Shown: positions 1-7,408, counted from the first letter of the stretch. The stretch: 12,052 bases of DNA from Opitutia bacterium (GCA_021204635.1 JAJPZB010000092.1:1-12052); one strand, 5' to 3'. Notes: a model not told the origin generated them from the letters alone. Numbers and translations: made by a program.

Positions 1-3
1 GTT

Positions 4-1416
4 TTGAAGAAAAAGCTCGAGCGCCCCGTCGCAATTCTTGGCGCAGGCGCAAGCGGAAATGCCGTGGCGGAATTTCTCACGAGCCAAGGCGTGGAATATG
101 TCATTTACGACGCTTCGGGGAAAAATGGTGCGACGCCGAAATTCAATGCTGTCGCCGCGACAGAGCACGAGTTGCTCGTGTACAGCCCCGGATTTTCGCA
201 AGACCACGAGTGGCTGAAAACGGCGCGAAAATCGGGTTTGTTGTGTCTTGCCGAAATCGATTTTGCCGCGATGTTTTGGCAGGGCTCTGCCGTGCCGCTC
301 ACAAGCCTCGCAGGCGAGAGCGAAGAGGATTTTCTCGCACGCGCGCGTGCACGCCTCGCGCTCGTGGCAGTCACGGGAACAAACGGGAAAACGACGCTGA
401 CGGAATTTTTGGCGTTCGCGCACAAGCGGGCAGGGCGCAATGCCGCAGCTGTCGGGAACAACGGTGTTCCGATGTCGTCTGTGTTGCCGGCGAATGCGCC
501 GTCCGTGAGCGGATTGATTTGCGAAGTGAGTTCGTTTCAGGCGGAAGACCTGCACTACTTCTCGCCCGGAAGCGTTTTGTGGACGAATTTTGACGAAGAT
601 CACCTCGAGCGCCACGGCACGATGGAGAATTATTTCCGCGCGAAATTTCGCCTTATCGAAATGCAGCAATCTCTGCGCCTTGTCTTGGGCGATTTGCCAA
701 AGCAGGATGCGGACACGCAACGCATTCTCGCTTGCCGCGTCTGCGTTGTCGGAGAATCTGTTGCCGCCGCCGCAAAAAAATACGGATTCGATCTTCCGCC
801 GTACGCGCAAGTTGCAACGCGCGCAGAAGTCGCAAACGAAATTCCGGCGGGAAGCATTTTCGAGACATTCCCGCAGATGGAAAACTACGCGATTGCGCGC
901 CGCTATTGGCTCGCGCGCGGATTTCCGCTCAAAGACCTCGAAGACGCCGCCGCGATTTTCACCGCGCGCGAGCACCGGCTCTCCAAAGTGACGAGCGTCG
1001 GCGAAAATCCCGTGGTGGAATTTTGGAACGACTCGAAGGGGACAAATTTTGGTTCCGTGTACGCCGCGTTGGAAACTTTTCCCGATGGCAAAGTTTTTTG
1101 GATCGGCGGTGGGAGAAGAAAAGGCGGAGATGTCAAGAACTTTGTTGAAAAAATTTCGCCAAGAATAAAACAGGCATTTTTGATCGGAGAAACTGCGGCA
1201 GAATTGCGCGAATATTTTTCCGGCACAGGCGTTCCTGCGGAAACTTTTGAGCAATTCGGCGGCGCCGTCGCCGAGGCATACAAAGTGGCAAAACAGAGCC
1301 CAGAAAAAAGGGCTGTCATTCTTTTTAGCCCCGGGTTTGCAAGTTTTGACATGTTTAGAAGCTACGCAGACCGAGGCTCAAAGTTCATCAAGATTGTGGA
1401 AGAGTTGGTAGGCTGA
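4..1416 (+). CDS. murD: UDP-N-acetylmuramoyl-L-alanine--D-glutamate ligase (MurD)
   Basis: Cytoplasmic Mur ligase that adds D-Glu to UDP-MurNAc-L-Ala using ATP. Seen: an N-terminal nucleotide-binding fold with GAGASG (residues 13-18) and SPGF (61-64); the ATP P-loop GTNGKTT (125-131); EVSSFQ (174-179); NFDEDHLERHG (195-205); a probable carbamylated lysine at K214 in YFRAK; HRL (324-326); NDSKGTN (342-348); and a C-terminal domain with SPGFASFDMF (442-451) and RGSKF (457-461). The last motif is characteristic of MurD among Mur ligases. At 470 residues it is longer than the roughly 440 of E. coli MurD, mostly through about 20 extra residues just before the P-loop (about 95-118). The usual HNxxN adenine motif reads ENYAI (293-297). 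The start is TTG at position 4; the frame is open to the window edge, so a start further upstream is possible. First visible gene of the dcw cluster. Confidence 0.95.
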   Translation: MKKKLERPVAILGAGASGNAVAEFLTSQGVEYVIYDASGKNGATPKFNAVAATEHELLVYSPGFSQDHEWLKTARKSGLLCLAEIDFAAMFWQGSAVPLTSLAGESEEDFLARARARLALVAVTGTNGKTTLTEFLAFAHKRAGRNAAAVGNNGVPMSSVLPANAPSVSGLICEVSSFQAEDLHYFSPGSVLWTNFDEDHLERHGTMENYFRAKFRLIEMQQSLRLVLGDLPKQDADTQRILACRVCVVGESVAAAAKKYGFDLPPYAQVATRAEVANEIPAGSIFETFPQMENYAIARRYWLARGFPLKDLEDAAAIFTAREHRLSKVTSVGENPVVEFWNDSKGTNFGSVYAALETFPDGKVFWIGGGRRKGGDVKNFVEKISPRIKQAFLIGETAAELREYFSGTGVPAETFEQFGGAVAEAYKVAKQSPEKRAVILFSPGFASFDMFRSYADRGSKFIKIVEELVG

Positions 1417-1713
1417 GTGGCGGATTTCCCCGCAATTACCGCGCAAAAGTTATTCACGCTCTGTTTACTTTTTCGCGCAGACCTGTGAAAAATCGGTGAA
1501 CTGGTGTCAATATGTCAATAACGCGAAATGTTAATAACTTCTTGGCAACTTGTTCACAAACTGTGAAAAAATGTTAAAAAGCGAAGAAAAAATTCTCGAC
1601 AAGCGATTTTTTTGTCTCACAATACATTCTCGCAGGCAGGTGGGAGAGCCGAATTTAAACCCGCTTGTTTGCTACGTTTCACCCGTTTCTCACGCCGAAA
1701 AAATTTCTGTCTC
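1417..1713. other. AT-rich intergenic region with DnaA-box-like motifs
   Basis: This 297-base gap separates murD from the LysM gene. Bases 1511-1610 are 69% A+T by count, clearly richer than the flanking genes. It contains four 9-mers one mismatch from the DnaA box TTATNCACA: TTATTCACG (1450-1458), TTGTTCACA (1550-1558) and two TGTGAAAAA (1484-1492 and 1562-1570, complement TTTTTCACA). An AT-only hairpin pairs AAAAAAT (1587-1593) with ATTTTTT (1606-1612). I see no convincing open reading frame and no clean -35/-10 pair, although a promoter for the downstream genes is expected here. Whether the region is an origin-like element, an operator or just AT-rich promoter DNA is unresolved. Confidence 0.5.
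1553..1567. promoter_or_regulatory. 15-bp inverted repeat, possible operator
   Basis: TTCACA, a 3-base spacer AAC, then TGTGAA form a perfect 6-bp dyad. It lies about 145 bases before the LysM start and joins two of the DnaA-box-like motifs head to head. It could be a binding site for a dimeric regulator or a pair of DnaA sites. No specific regulator is recognised. Confidence 0.3.
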
Positions 1714-2523
1714 ATGAAAGCCTTAACCATAATCTCCGGGGTTGTGTTTATTCACATAGCCGCATTCGTTCTCTTGGTGAACGGATGCAGCACGCGCGCG
1801 TCGCGTGCGCGCGCAAAGCAGGAATCGTCGTTTGTCGTTCAACCCCCGAGTAGCAGCGTTTCGGCAGAATTTACCCCCGCGCCGGTCGAGAGTGAACCCG
1901 TTCCCGCAGCCCCCGCCGACAGCCGTCCGGCTGCCTCATCGCCCGCACCCGCCCCGGCGCCGGCAGAAAGTTCCACTTCTTACCCCTCCGATGAAACCCA
2001 AACCTATGTTGTCAAGAAAAATGACAGTCTGTGGGTGATTTCGCGGAAATTCAATGTTTCCATCGAGGCGATTTGCGAGGCTAACGGAATCACGAAAAAT
2101 CAAACGCTCCGCGCCGGCAAAAAACTCATCATTCCGGCGTCCGGCACCGGCATAAAGGAAACTCGCGAAAATGCAGCTGTCGCCGAGGGCGAGATTTATA
2201 TTGTGCAAAAAGGCGACGCGCTTTCCACGATCGCGCGCCGTAAAGGCACAACAGTTGCCAAGTTGAAAGAGGCGAACCACCTTTCAAACGATAACATCAG
2301 AATCGGGCAAAAGCTCATAATCCCCGTCCGGCCTGCGCCAAAAGTGGAAGAAAAACCGGCTCCCGCCCCGACACCGGCGCCTGCGGCTCCCGCTGAGCCC
2401 GAGACCGCAGCCCCTGCCGAACCTCCGGCAGACGGTGTGTCTGTCCCTCCGGCGGAATCGGAGGAATATATTGAAGACGATGAATCTTCGACGGCTTCCG
2501 CTACGCCGCCGCCCGAAGAATAA
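1714..2523 (+). CDS. Membrane-anchored protein with two LysM domains
   Basis: A 269-residue protein likely to bind peptidoglycan glycan strands from the periplasmic side. Seen: a hydrophobic N-terminus (residues 4-24) ending LLVNGC, so Cys25 could be a lipoprotein cysteine, though Asn at -2 is atypical; a Pro/Ala/Ser-rich linker (about 44-95); LysM 1 (about 97-141, YVVKKNDSLWVISRKF through LIIP); LysM 2 (about 161-204, YIVQKGDALSTIARR through LIIP); and a Pro/Ala/Glu-rich acidic tail. The ATG at 1714 is chosen because it places the signal at the N-terminus; the frame is open back to a TTG at 1612. No Shine-Dalgarno is visible. Several Arg/Lys residues follow the hydrophobic segment (28-35), which is unusual for an exported protein. 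It ends 38 bases before ftsW, so it probably shares that transcript. No enzymatic domain is seen; a septal role is inferred from position. Confidence 0.85.
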   Translation: MKALTIISGVVFIHIAAFVLLVNGCSTRASRARAKQESSFVVQPPSSSVSAEFTPAPVESEPVPAAPADSRPAASSPAPAPAPAESSTSYPSDETQTYVVKKNDSLWVISRKFNVSIEAICEANGITKNQTLRAGKKLIIPASGTGIKETRENAAVAEGEIYIVQKGDALSTIARRKGTTVAKLKEANHLSNDNIRIGQKLIIPVRPAPKVEEKPAPAPTPAPAAPAEPETAAPAEPPADGVSVPPAESEEYIEDDESSTASATPPPEE

Positions 2524-2542
2524 TTTTTCCCGAAACCCGCTC

Positions 2543-2547
2543 GGAGG
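2543..2547 (+). promoter_or_regulatory. Possible ribosome binding site of ftsW
   Basis: GGAGG lies 14 bases upstream of the ftsW ATG at 2562. The sequence is a good Shine-Dalgarno match but the spacing is longer than usual. ftsA shows a similar long spacing (GAGGAA at 6156-6161 before the ATG at 6176). Confidence 0.4.
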
Positions 2548-2561
2548 CGCTTTCCGAAATC

Positions 2562-3779
2562 ATGGCGGAACTGCCTGAACAGGAGCGTTTTTTCAGATTG
2601 CCCCGCATCGGTTTTGAGGCGGGGTCTATCATTTTTATAGCCCTTTTTCTCGGGGTCTTCGGGATAATCGTGCAAAACAGCGCGGGGCAGGATTTGAACA
2701 CGCCGCGCCTGATTTCGGTGACGCTCGGCAGGCAGGTCGTGTTCCTCGCGATCGCGATAGTTGTCGGCGCGCTTGCCCTTTGCGTGAATCTCAATCGGGT
2801 TCGCCGCTTTTCTGCGCCCATCTTCGTGGCGGCAGTTTTTTGCCTGCTTTTGATATACGTCCCGGGGCTGGGCAAGTTGGTCAACGGCGCGTGCCGCTGG
2901 ATCGAGCTCATTCCTGGCGTGCGCCTGCAAGTGAGCGATCCGGCGAAAATCGCACTCGTCATCGCGCTTTCCGACTACATAGCGCGATTCCGGCGCTACA
3001 TGTTGCCGCCGCAATTCCGCTGGTTTGAAAAGTCAAAATTCGGGTTTCCCGTTCCGACTGCCGCCGCCCGCGAAAACGCGCTCTGGGGATTCATCGCGCC
3101 GTGCGCAATTCTCGGGACAATTTGCGGACTTATCGCTCTCGAGCCCGACCTTGGCACAATGCTGCTCTCCGCCGCCGTCGGCTTTTCCATGCTCGTGCTC
3201 GCTGGTATCTATTGGCGCTATGTTATCCCAACAATCCTCGTGGGCGTCAGCGCTCTCTCGGTGATAATTTCGTTTTGGGCAAATCGTAGCGAGCGCATAA
3301 CGTCGTTCCTTTTCGAGCGCAGCTACCAAATCGAAATGTCGCTGACCGGCTTGGCGAGCGGCGGCGCGACGGGTCAGGGACTCGGCGACGGCTTGATCCG
3401 CGCAGGCGTCCCCGAGGCGCACACCGACTGCGTTTTCGCCGTCGTCGGGGAAGAATTTGGCTTCTTTGTCGCGGTCTGGGTGCCGATCGGATTTTTGATT
3501 TTGTTCCTGCTCGCGGTTTCGCAACTGAGAAAAATCACGGACACTTTTTATTTTAACGTCTGCCTCGGGTCTCTGCTTTTTGTCGTTTTGCAGGCGGCGA
3601 TAAATCTCGGCGTCGTTCTCGATTTGTTGCCGCCAAAGGGCATGTCGCTTCCGTTCATCAGCTACGGCGGGAGCAATCTCGTCGTCATGAGCGCGTTTAT
3701 CGGAATCGTCTGCAACTGCATGCAAAATTGGCAAAACAACGTTCTCCCGAAACCCACCGACATAGGAAACGACACATGA
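2562..3779 (+). CDS. ftsW: Septal peptidoglycan glycosyltransferase FtsW (SEDS family)
   Basis: Multi-pass inner-membrane protein of the SEDS family that polymerises lipid II into septal glycan strands together with a class B PBP. About ten hydrophobic segments are visible over 405 residues. Family motifs in order: NGACRWI (108-114), VSDPAKIAL (124-132), EPDLGTM (194-200), GQGLGDG (271-277), PEAHTD (284-289; D289 is at the position of the SEDS catalytic aspartate), GEEFG (296-300), and LLPPKGMSLPFISYGGSNL (355-373). FtsW is preferred over RodA because of its place next to murG in a dcw cluster. The extracytoplasmic FLxPxxDPxGxGYQ region is contracted to FLFERSYQ (249-256). A cytoplasmic loop at about 145-172 looks longer than usual. 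The 3' end overlaps murG by 4 bases (ATGA). Confidence 0.93.
   Translation: MAELPEQERFFRLPRIGFEAGSIIFIALFLGVFGIIVQNSAGQDLNTPRLISVTLGRQVVFLAIAIVVGALALCVNLNRVRRFSAPIFVAAVFCLLLIYVPGLGKLVNGACRWIELIPGVRLQVSDPAKIALVIALSDYIARFRRYMLPPQFRWFEKSKFGFPVPTAAARENALWGFIAPCAILGTICGLIALEPDLGTMLLSAAVGFSMLVLAGIYWRYVIPTILVGVSALSVIISFWANRSERITSFLFERSYQIEMSLTGLASGGATGQGLGDGLIRAGVPEAHTDCVFAVVGEEFGFFVAVWVPIGFLILFLLAVSQLRKITDTFYFNVCLGSLLFVVLQAAINLGVVLDLLPPKGMSLPFISYGGSNLVVMSAFIGIVCNCMQNWQNNVLPKPTDIGNDT
3764..3767 (+). promoter_or_regulatory. Ribosome binding site of murG inside the ftsW end
   Basis: AGGA ends 8 bases before the murG ATG at 3776. This supports that start over an upstream in-frame ATG at 3728. Together with the ATGA stop/start overlap it suggests translational coupling of ftsW and murG. 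Confidence 0.6.
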
Positions 3780-4912
3780 AAAACAAAATATTCGTCATCG
3801 CGTGCGGCGGCACGGGCGGCCATCTCTCGCCCGGGATTGCGCTCGCCGAGCGGCTCACGGAAAAGGGTTATCGCTGCATATTGCTCGTCAGCAAAAAGAA
3901 AATCGACGCGCGATTGTCGGAGAAGTACAGCTATTTGAAATTCCGCAGCGCGCCGGGCGCGGCATTCGGGCTTTCGCCGAAGGTGTTCGCAAAATTTTTG
4001 CTTGAATTTTTTCTCTCCGTGCTTTTCGGAATGCGGCTCTTCCTGAGCTCGCGGCCGGCGGCATTCATCAGCTTCGGCGGATTCCTGACAGCGGGCCCCG
4101 CGATCGCGAGCAAGATTTTGTTCATCCCCGTAATTCTCCACGAGGCAAACCGCATCCCCGGAAAAGCCGTGCGCTGGATGAGCCGCATCGCGACGCGCAT
4201 ATACCTGCCGCCGGGAGTTCGCCTCAAAGGGATAACGTCGCTCGCCGTGCGCTCAACCGGATTCCCCGTGAGGCGCGAAATTGCGCCGCGAGATCGAGCC
4301 GAGGCGAGGCGCGAAATCGGGATGCCGCTCGATGGAAAACTGCTCGCGGTTTTTGGCGGAAGCCAGGGCGCAAAAGCGCTCAACAACTGGGTTTGGGGAA
4401 ATGCTGAAAAATTCGCCACCGAGGGAATTTCAATTTTGTGCGTGACCGGACCCGGCCTGTTTCACGAGGAAAAAGGCGACAACGCGCAGGAAAATCAAGG
4501 CACCGAGCCCACGCGGGGCGTCGTGAAATTCGTGCCGTTTTGCGACGACATGGCGTCGGTGCTTTCCGCCGCAGACCTCGTGGTTTCCCGAGCCGGTGCT
4601 GGCTCGTTGGCTGAGTTTGTCGCGTGCCGAGTTCCCGCGATACTCGTGCCATACCCCTTTGCCGCCGACAACCATCAGGAAGCCAACGCAAAATTCTTCC
4701 GCGAAAAAGGCGCCGGAATCGTGATTCCGCAAGACAAAATCGATACCCTCACCGACGAAGTTCTCTCGATAATAAAAGACGACGAAGTCTTGAAAAAATT
4801 CCGTAGCAATACGGAAAAAATGGAGCGCGAATTTGATTGGAGCAACATGCTCACCGACGTTGAAAGCTACGCAATCGGCCACAAACGCGTGCTCAAAGCA
4901 GAGCAGGCGTAA
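3776..4912 (+). CDS. murG: UDP-GlcNAc:undecaprenyl-PP-MurNAc-pentapeptide GlcNAc transferase (MurG)
   Basis: GT28-family glycosyltransferase on the cytoplasmic membrane face that converts lipid I to lipid II, the substrate of FtsW. Seen over 378 residues: a glycine loop GGTGGH (11-16); FGGFLTAGP (100-108); HEAN (122-125, usually HEQN); a second glycine loop GGSQGA (194-199); the UDP-GlcNAc site SRAGAGSLAE (271-280); and PYPFAADNHQEANA (292-305). The N- and C-terminal Rossmann-like halves are both complete and the length is slightly above the usual 355-365. The start at 3776 is set by the MKNKIFVIACGGTGGH N-terminus, the AGGA site and the ATGA overlap with ftsW. It is followed by the C-rich repeat spacer, not by murC. 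Confidence 0.96.
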   Translation: MKNKIFVIACGGTGGHLSPGIALAERLTEKGYRCILLVSKKKIDARLSEKYSYLKFRSAPGAAFGLSPKVFAKFLLEFFLSVLFGMRLFLSSRPAAFISFGGFLTAGPAIASKILFIPVILHEANRIPGKAVRWMSRIATRIYLPPGVRLKGITSLAVRSTGFPVRREIAPRDRAEARREIGMPLDGKLLAVFGGSQGAKALNNWVWGNAEKFATEGISILCVTGPGLFHEEKGDNAQENQGTEPTRGVVKFVPFCDDMASVLSAADLVVSRAGAGSLAEFVACRVPAILVPYPFAADNHQEANAKFFREKGAGIVIPQDKIDTLTDEVLSIIKDDEVLKKFRSNTEKMEREFDWSNMLTDVESYAIGHKRVLKAEQA

Positions 4913-4915
4913 CCG

Positions 4916-5040
4916 CCACCACCATCCTCATTCCTCACCACCAACCCCATTCCCCTTCCCCAACACTAACCCAATTCCCACCACCAACCCCATTCTCGCC
5001 ACCAACCCAATCCCCACCACTAACCCCATTCCTCCACAAA
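4916..5040 (+). terminator. C-rich, G-poor tract, candidate Rho-loading site
   Basis: These 125 bases begin 4 bases after the murG stop and contain one G (4998) on the + strand; the rest is mainly C with A and T. RNA of this composition is largely unstructured and rich in YC dinucleotides, which is what Rho primary sites prefer. Inference: it could end or attenuate the murD-murG transcript before ftsQ. There is no hairpin plus T-tract here. Alternatively the composition is only a by-product of the tandem repeat. Confidence 0.35.
4924..5030. repeat. Degenerate 18-bp tandem repeat (minisatellite)
   Basis: The core AACCC(C/A)AT(T/C) recurs at 4943, 4968, 4986, 5004 and 5022, giving spacings of 25, 18, 18 and 18. 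A worn first copy ends in TCATT at 4932. The consensus unit is about CCACCAACCCCATTCCC. In one frame the units would encode TNPIPT-like hexapeptides, but no credible gene holds them. The tract fills half of the murG-ftsQ spacer; I recognise no known element. Confidence 0.8.
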
Positions 5041-5127
5041 GCCACCACTAAGCTCCGCCGCCACTGAGCCGCGTTCTTTCGCGCGCTTGCGTTGAAAATC
5101 TGCGTGGGATAAGGTTGCGGTAGAGTT

Positions 5128-6150
5128 ATGCCTTTCCCAAAAAAGAAGTCGCGAAAACCGCAGGCGACGTGGTGGTATCAGGAGATACCGCAGCGCGTGA
5201 GGTTGGGGACTTCGGAGGAGGCGCGCCGGCGCAAGCGGCGGGTGATTTTGCAAATGGCGGTTTCGCTTTTTGGCACGCTCGCGGTGTTTGTTGCGGCTGT
5301 GTGGTTGGTTTTTGAGATGTTGCACGACGACGATGTTTCGGCGTTCTCCGTCGTGCGCTTGGAATACAGGACAGATGGTGCGTTGGAGGAGGATTGGGTG
5401 CGCGAATTTACGGGGCTTACGCTCGATTCCGGCGGGCAAAGCCCGATAGAACTCAGGCGGAAATTGGAGAGTTATCCGCAGATTCTCGAAGCGCAGGTCT
5501 CGCGCGACGAAAAGAATTTGCTGAAAATTTCGCTGAAAGAGCGCTCCGGAATTGCGCGGGTTTTTGATGGCGCGGAGGAAAAAATTCTCGCCTCGGACGG
5601 CGTTTTGTTCCCGAAAGAAACGAGCTTTTCGATGACGCAGGACAGGCTCCCGCTCGTCTTGGACGCGAAGTTTTTTGACGACGCAAGCGGGCTCAGAAAA
5701 ATCGCGAACGGCGACGTTTTGTTGCGATTTCTCGAGACCGTGAGACGCGACCACATCACGCTCTTGGCGGAGTGGGAAAGCATTTCCGTGCACGATTTGC
5801 CGGACGAGCTTTTCAGCGACGAGTTGTCGCAACCATGGGCAGTGTTGCACGTGCGGGAGCACGACAATTTGCGTTCTGCCGCATTTCCGAAAATTTCCGA
5901 GATCGTGTTTTCCGCCCAGAATTTTGAGAAAGAACTCGAGCTTTGGGATTCGACGGACACGCAGATGAAGCTTGAAAAACACTTCGCGAACACCAATTCC
6001 AAACCGGCGTCAATGCGCGTCGTTTTCATTTCAAACGCCAAAAATATTCACCACCCGATTCCGGAAATTCGTATAATTCCCGACACGCCTGTGACGACGA
6101 CAAGCGTGGGAAATTCGCACGGGAATGTGGTGCATGCGGCGCGGCGATAA
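5128..6150 (+). CDS. ftsQ: Cell division protein FtsQ (POTRA domain)
   Basis: Bitopic inner-membrane divisome protein that in studied bacteria bridges FtsB/FtsL and regulates septal synthesis. Seen over 340 residues: a very basic cytoplasmic N-terminus (1-38, with RRRKRR at 33-38); one transmembrane segment (about 39-65); an extracytoplasmic POTRA-like domain (about 74-143) with the family pattern ELRRKLESYPQILEAQVSR (108-126) followed by LLKISLKER (131-139); then a beta-rich region (about 144-310) and a tail of low complexity (311-340). Overall sequence similarity to well-known FtsQ is low; the call rests on topology, the POTRA pattern and the position directly before ftsA. It is longer than the E. 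coli protein (276). The ATG at 5128 has only a weak AAGG upstream. It is followed 25 bases later by ftsA. Confidence 0.85.
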   Translation: MPFPKKKSRKPQATWWYQEIPQRVRLGTSEEARRRKRRVILQMAVSLFGTLAVFVAAVWLVFEMLHDDDVSAFSVVRLEYRTDGALEEDWVREFTGLTLDSGGQSPIELRRKLESYPQILEAQVSRDEKNLLKISLKERSGIARVFDGAEEKILASDGVLFPKETSFSMTQDRLPLVLDAKFFDDASGLRKIANGDVLLRFLETVRRDHITLLAEWESISVHDLPDELFSDELSQPWAVLHVREHDNLRSAAFPKISEIVFSAQNFEKELELWDSTDTQMKLEKHFANTNSKPASMRVVFISNAKNIHHPIPEIRIIPDTPVTTTSVGNSHGNVVHAARR

Positions 6151-6175
6151 CACGCGAGGAACATCGAAAACAAAA

Positions 6176-7390
6176 ATGCTTGACAAACAAAACATGGTGG
6201 TCGTGATCGACATCGGCTCGGCGGAGACGAAGGTGCTGCTCGCCGATCCTTTTTCCTCGCGTATAGCGGGCGTTGCCTGCGGGAAAACGGAGGGGATGGA
6301 GAAGGGCGAGATCGTCGATTTGAAGAAGCTGAATTCGAGCGTCCACAAGGTGATTCGCGCGGCGGAAGAAAATTCCGGCAACGGGGAATTTCGCGGGCGG
6401 TATGCGTGTTTGACGATCTCGAGCGTCGCCGTCTCGGGCGCACAAATAAAGGGTTGCACGTCGGTGAAAAACGATTCGCGGCGGGTCAGCCGCGAGGACA
6501 TGGAGACTGCGCGCGAGGACGCGTGTTCCAATTCGCTGCCGGCGGGAAGCGTTCTCGTTCACAGGCTGAAACAGGGCTACGTTTTGGACAACGAGGCGTG
6601 CGCCAATCCGGAAGACAAAATCAGCAAGACGGGGCAGCTTTTATATAACATGTGGCGCATTTGCGCAGGCAGGAGCTACTTGGAAGAGCTCGTGCAGATT
6701 CCGAACAATTTTTCGCTCGAGGTGAAGTGGCTCTACTGCGCGTCGCTTGCGGCGGACGAAGCACTTTCCGACGGCGCGGCGGGCAACAAAAACCGGCTCG
6801 TCATCGACATCGGTGCGGGCACGACAGACTATGCGCTTTTTCAGGACGGCGTTTTGAGTTGCACCGGCGTGATTCCGGTCGGTGGCGGCCATATCACTAA
6901 CGACATCGCGTGGGCGTTTCAGACGAACACCAAAATTGCCGAGGGTCTTAAAATTTCTCACGCCTCGGCGCGCGTCGGCGGCAACGACCACAACAAGACG
7001 ATTTCGCTCTTGGACAACGACGGGAATTACTCGCAATTCATCATAAATTTCGTCGTCAATCAGCGGGTTTCGGAGCTTTTTGAATTGGTGAAAAAAGAGC
7101 TTCCCGCGCAGGCGAAATTGGAGATTGTGAAGCTCACCGGCGGGACTTCCAAGTTGAGAGAAATTGGCGATGTCGCGGCAGAAATTTTTGGAGCGCGGGT
7201 GAAGATTGACGCGCCGCACTTCGTGTTTTCATCTGCGCCGGAGAATTTTGCGGGAGTTTGCGAAGACCCGAAATACAGCGCGATGATAGGCGCGTATTTG
7301 TGGCTTGTGAAATCGTTCTCGAAGAAATCTCCCGCGCGGCGATTGGGCGGAGTTCTCGGGGTGTTGCAGAGAATTTTTCTGCCGCAATAA
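6176..7390 (+). CDS. ftsA: Cell division protein FtsA
   Basis: Actin-like ATPase that tethers FtsZ filaments to the inner membrane and recruits later divisome proteins. Seen over 404 residues: phosphate-1 loop IDIGSAETK (11-19); the inserted 1C (SHS2) region around 80-160; phosphate-2 loop DIGAGTTDYALF (211-222); the GVIPVGGGHITNDIA stretch (231-245); adenosine motif LTGGTSKL (320-327); and a C-terminal amphipathic helix (about 385-404, SPARRLGGVLGVLQRIFLPQ) of the type that binds membrane. The ATG at 6176 (MLDKQNMVVVIDIG) is preferred over an in-frame ATG at 6125 inside ftsQ, because 6125 would add 17 basic residues without a family counterpart. GAGGAA at 6156-6161 is a possible ribosome site with long spacing. 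All nucleotide motifs appear intact, in contrast with the neighbouring FtsZ. Confidence 0.95.
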   Translation: MLDKQNMVVVIDIGSAETKVLLADPFSSRIAGVACGKTEGMEKGEIVDLKKLNSSVHKVIRAAEENSGNGEFRGRYACLTISSVAVSGAQIKGCTSVKNDSRRVSREDMETAREDACSNSLPAGSVLVHRLKQGYVLDNEACANPEDKISKTGQLLYNMWRICAGRSYLEELVQIPNNFSLEVKWLYCASLAADEALSDGAAGNKNRLVIDIGAGTTDYALFQDGVLSCTGVIPVGGGHITNDIAWAFQTNTKIAEGLKISHASARVGGNDHNKTISLLDNDGNYSQFIINFVVNQRVSELFELVKKELPAQAKLEIVKLTGGTSKLREIGDVAAEIFGARVKIDAPHFVFSSAPENFAGVCEDPKYSAMIGAYLWLVKSFSKKSPARRLGGVLGVLQRIFLPQ

Positions 7391-7408
7391 AAATTTTACG
7401 ACAAGACG

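Noticed and set aside
1587..1613. Intrinsic terminator formed by AAAAAAT/ATTTTTT
   Set aside because: The stem is A:T only with a 12-base loop, too weak for a normal terminator. It lies over 170 bases after murD and is better seen as part of the AT-rich region.
4970..5027. G-quadruplex on the - strand of the repeat
   Set aside because: The G-runs are separated by loops of about 4, 8, 14, 3 and 8 bases and are mostly only 3-4 long, so a stable quadruplex is doubtful.
4924..5030. Repeat tract as a CRISPR array
   Set aside because: The units are only 18 bp, nearly contiguous and degenerate, with no unique spacers and no cas genes.
4833..5051. Small open frame reading through the repeat and encoding TNPIPT-like repeats
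   Set aside because: It starts inside murG in another frame, has no ribosome site, and its low-complexity product simply reflects the 18-bp DNA repeat.
5092..5126. Promoter for ftsQ (TTGAAA at 5092-5097 with TAGAGT at 5121-5126)
   Set aside because: The spacing of 23 bases is too long, and no better -10 box is present at 16-18 bases. A promoter may exist but the sequence does not show one clearly.
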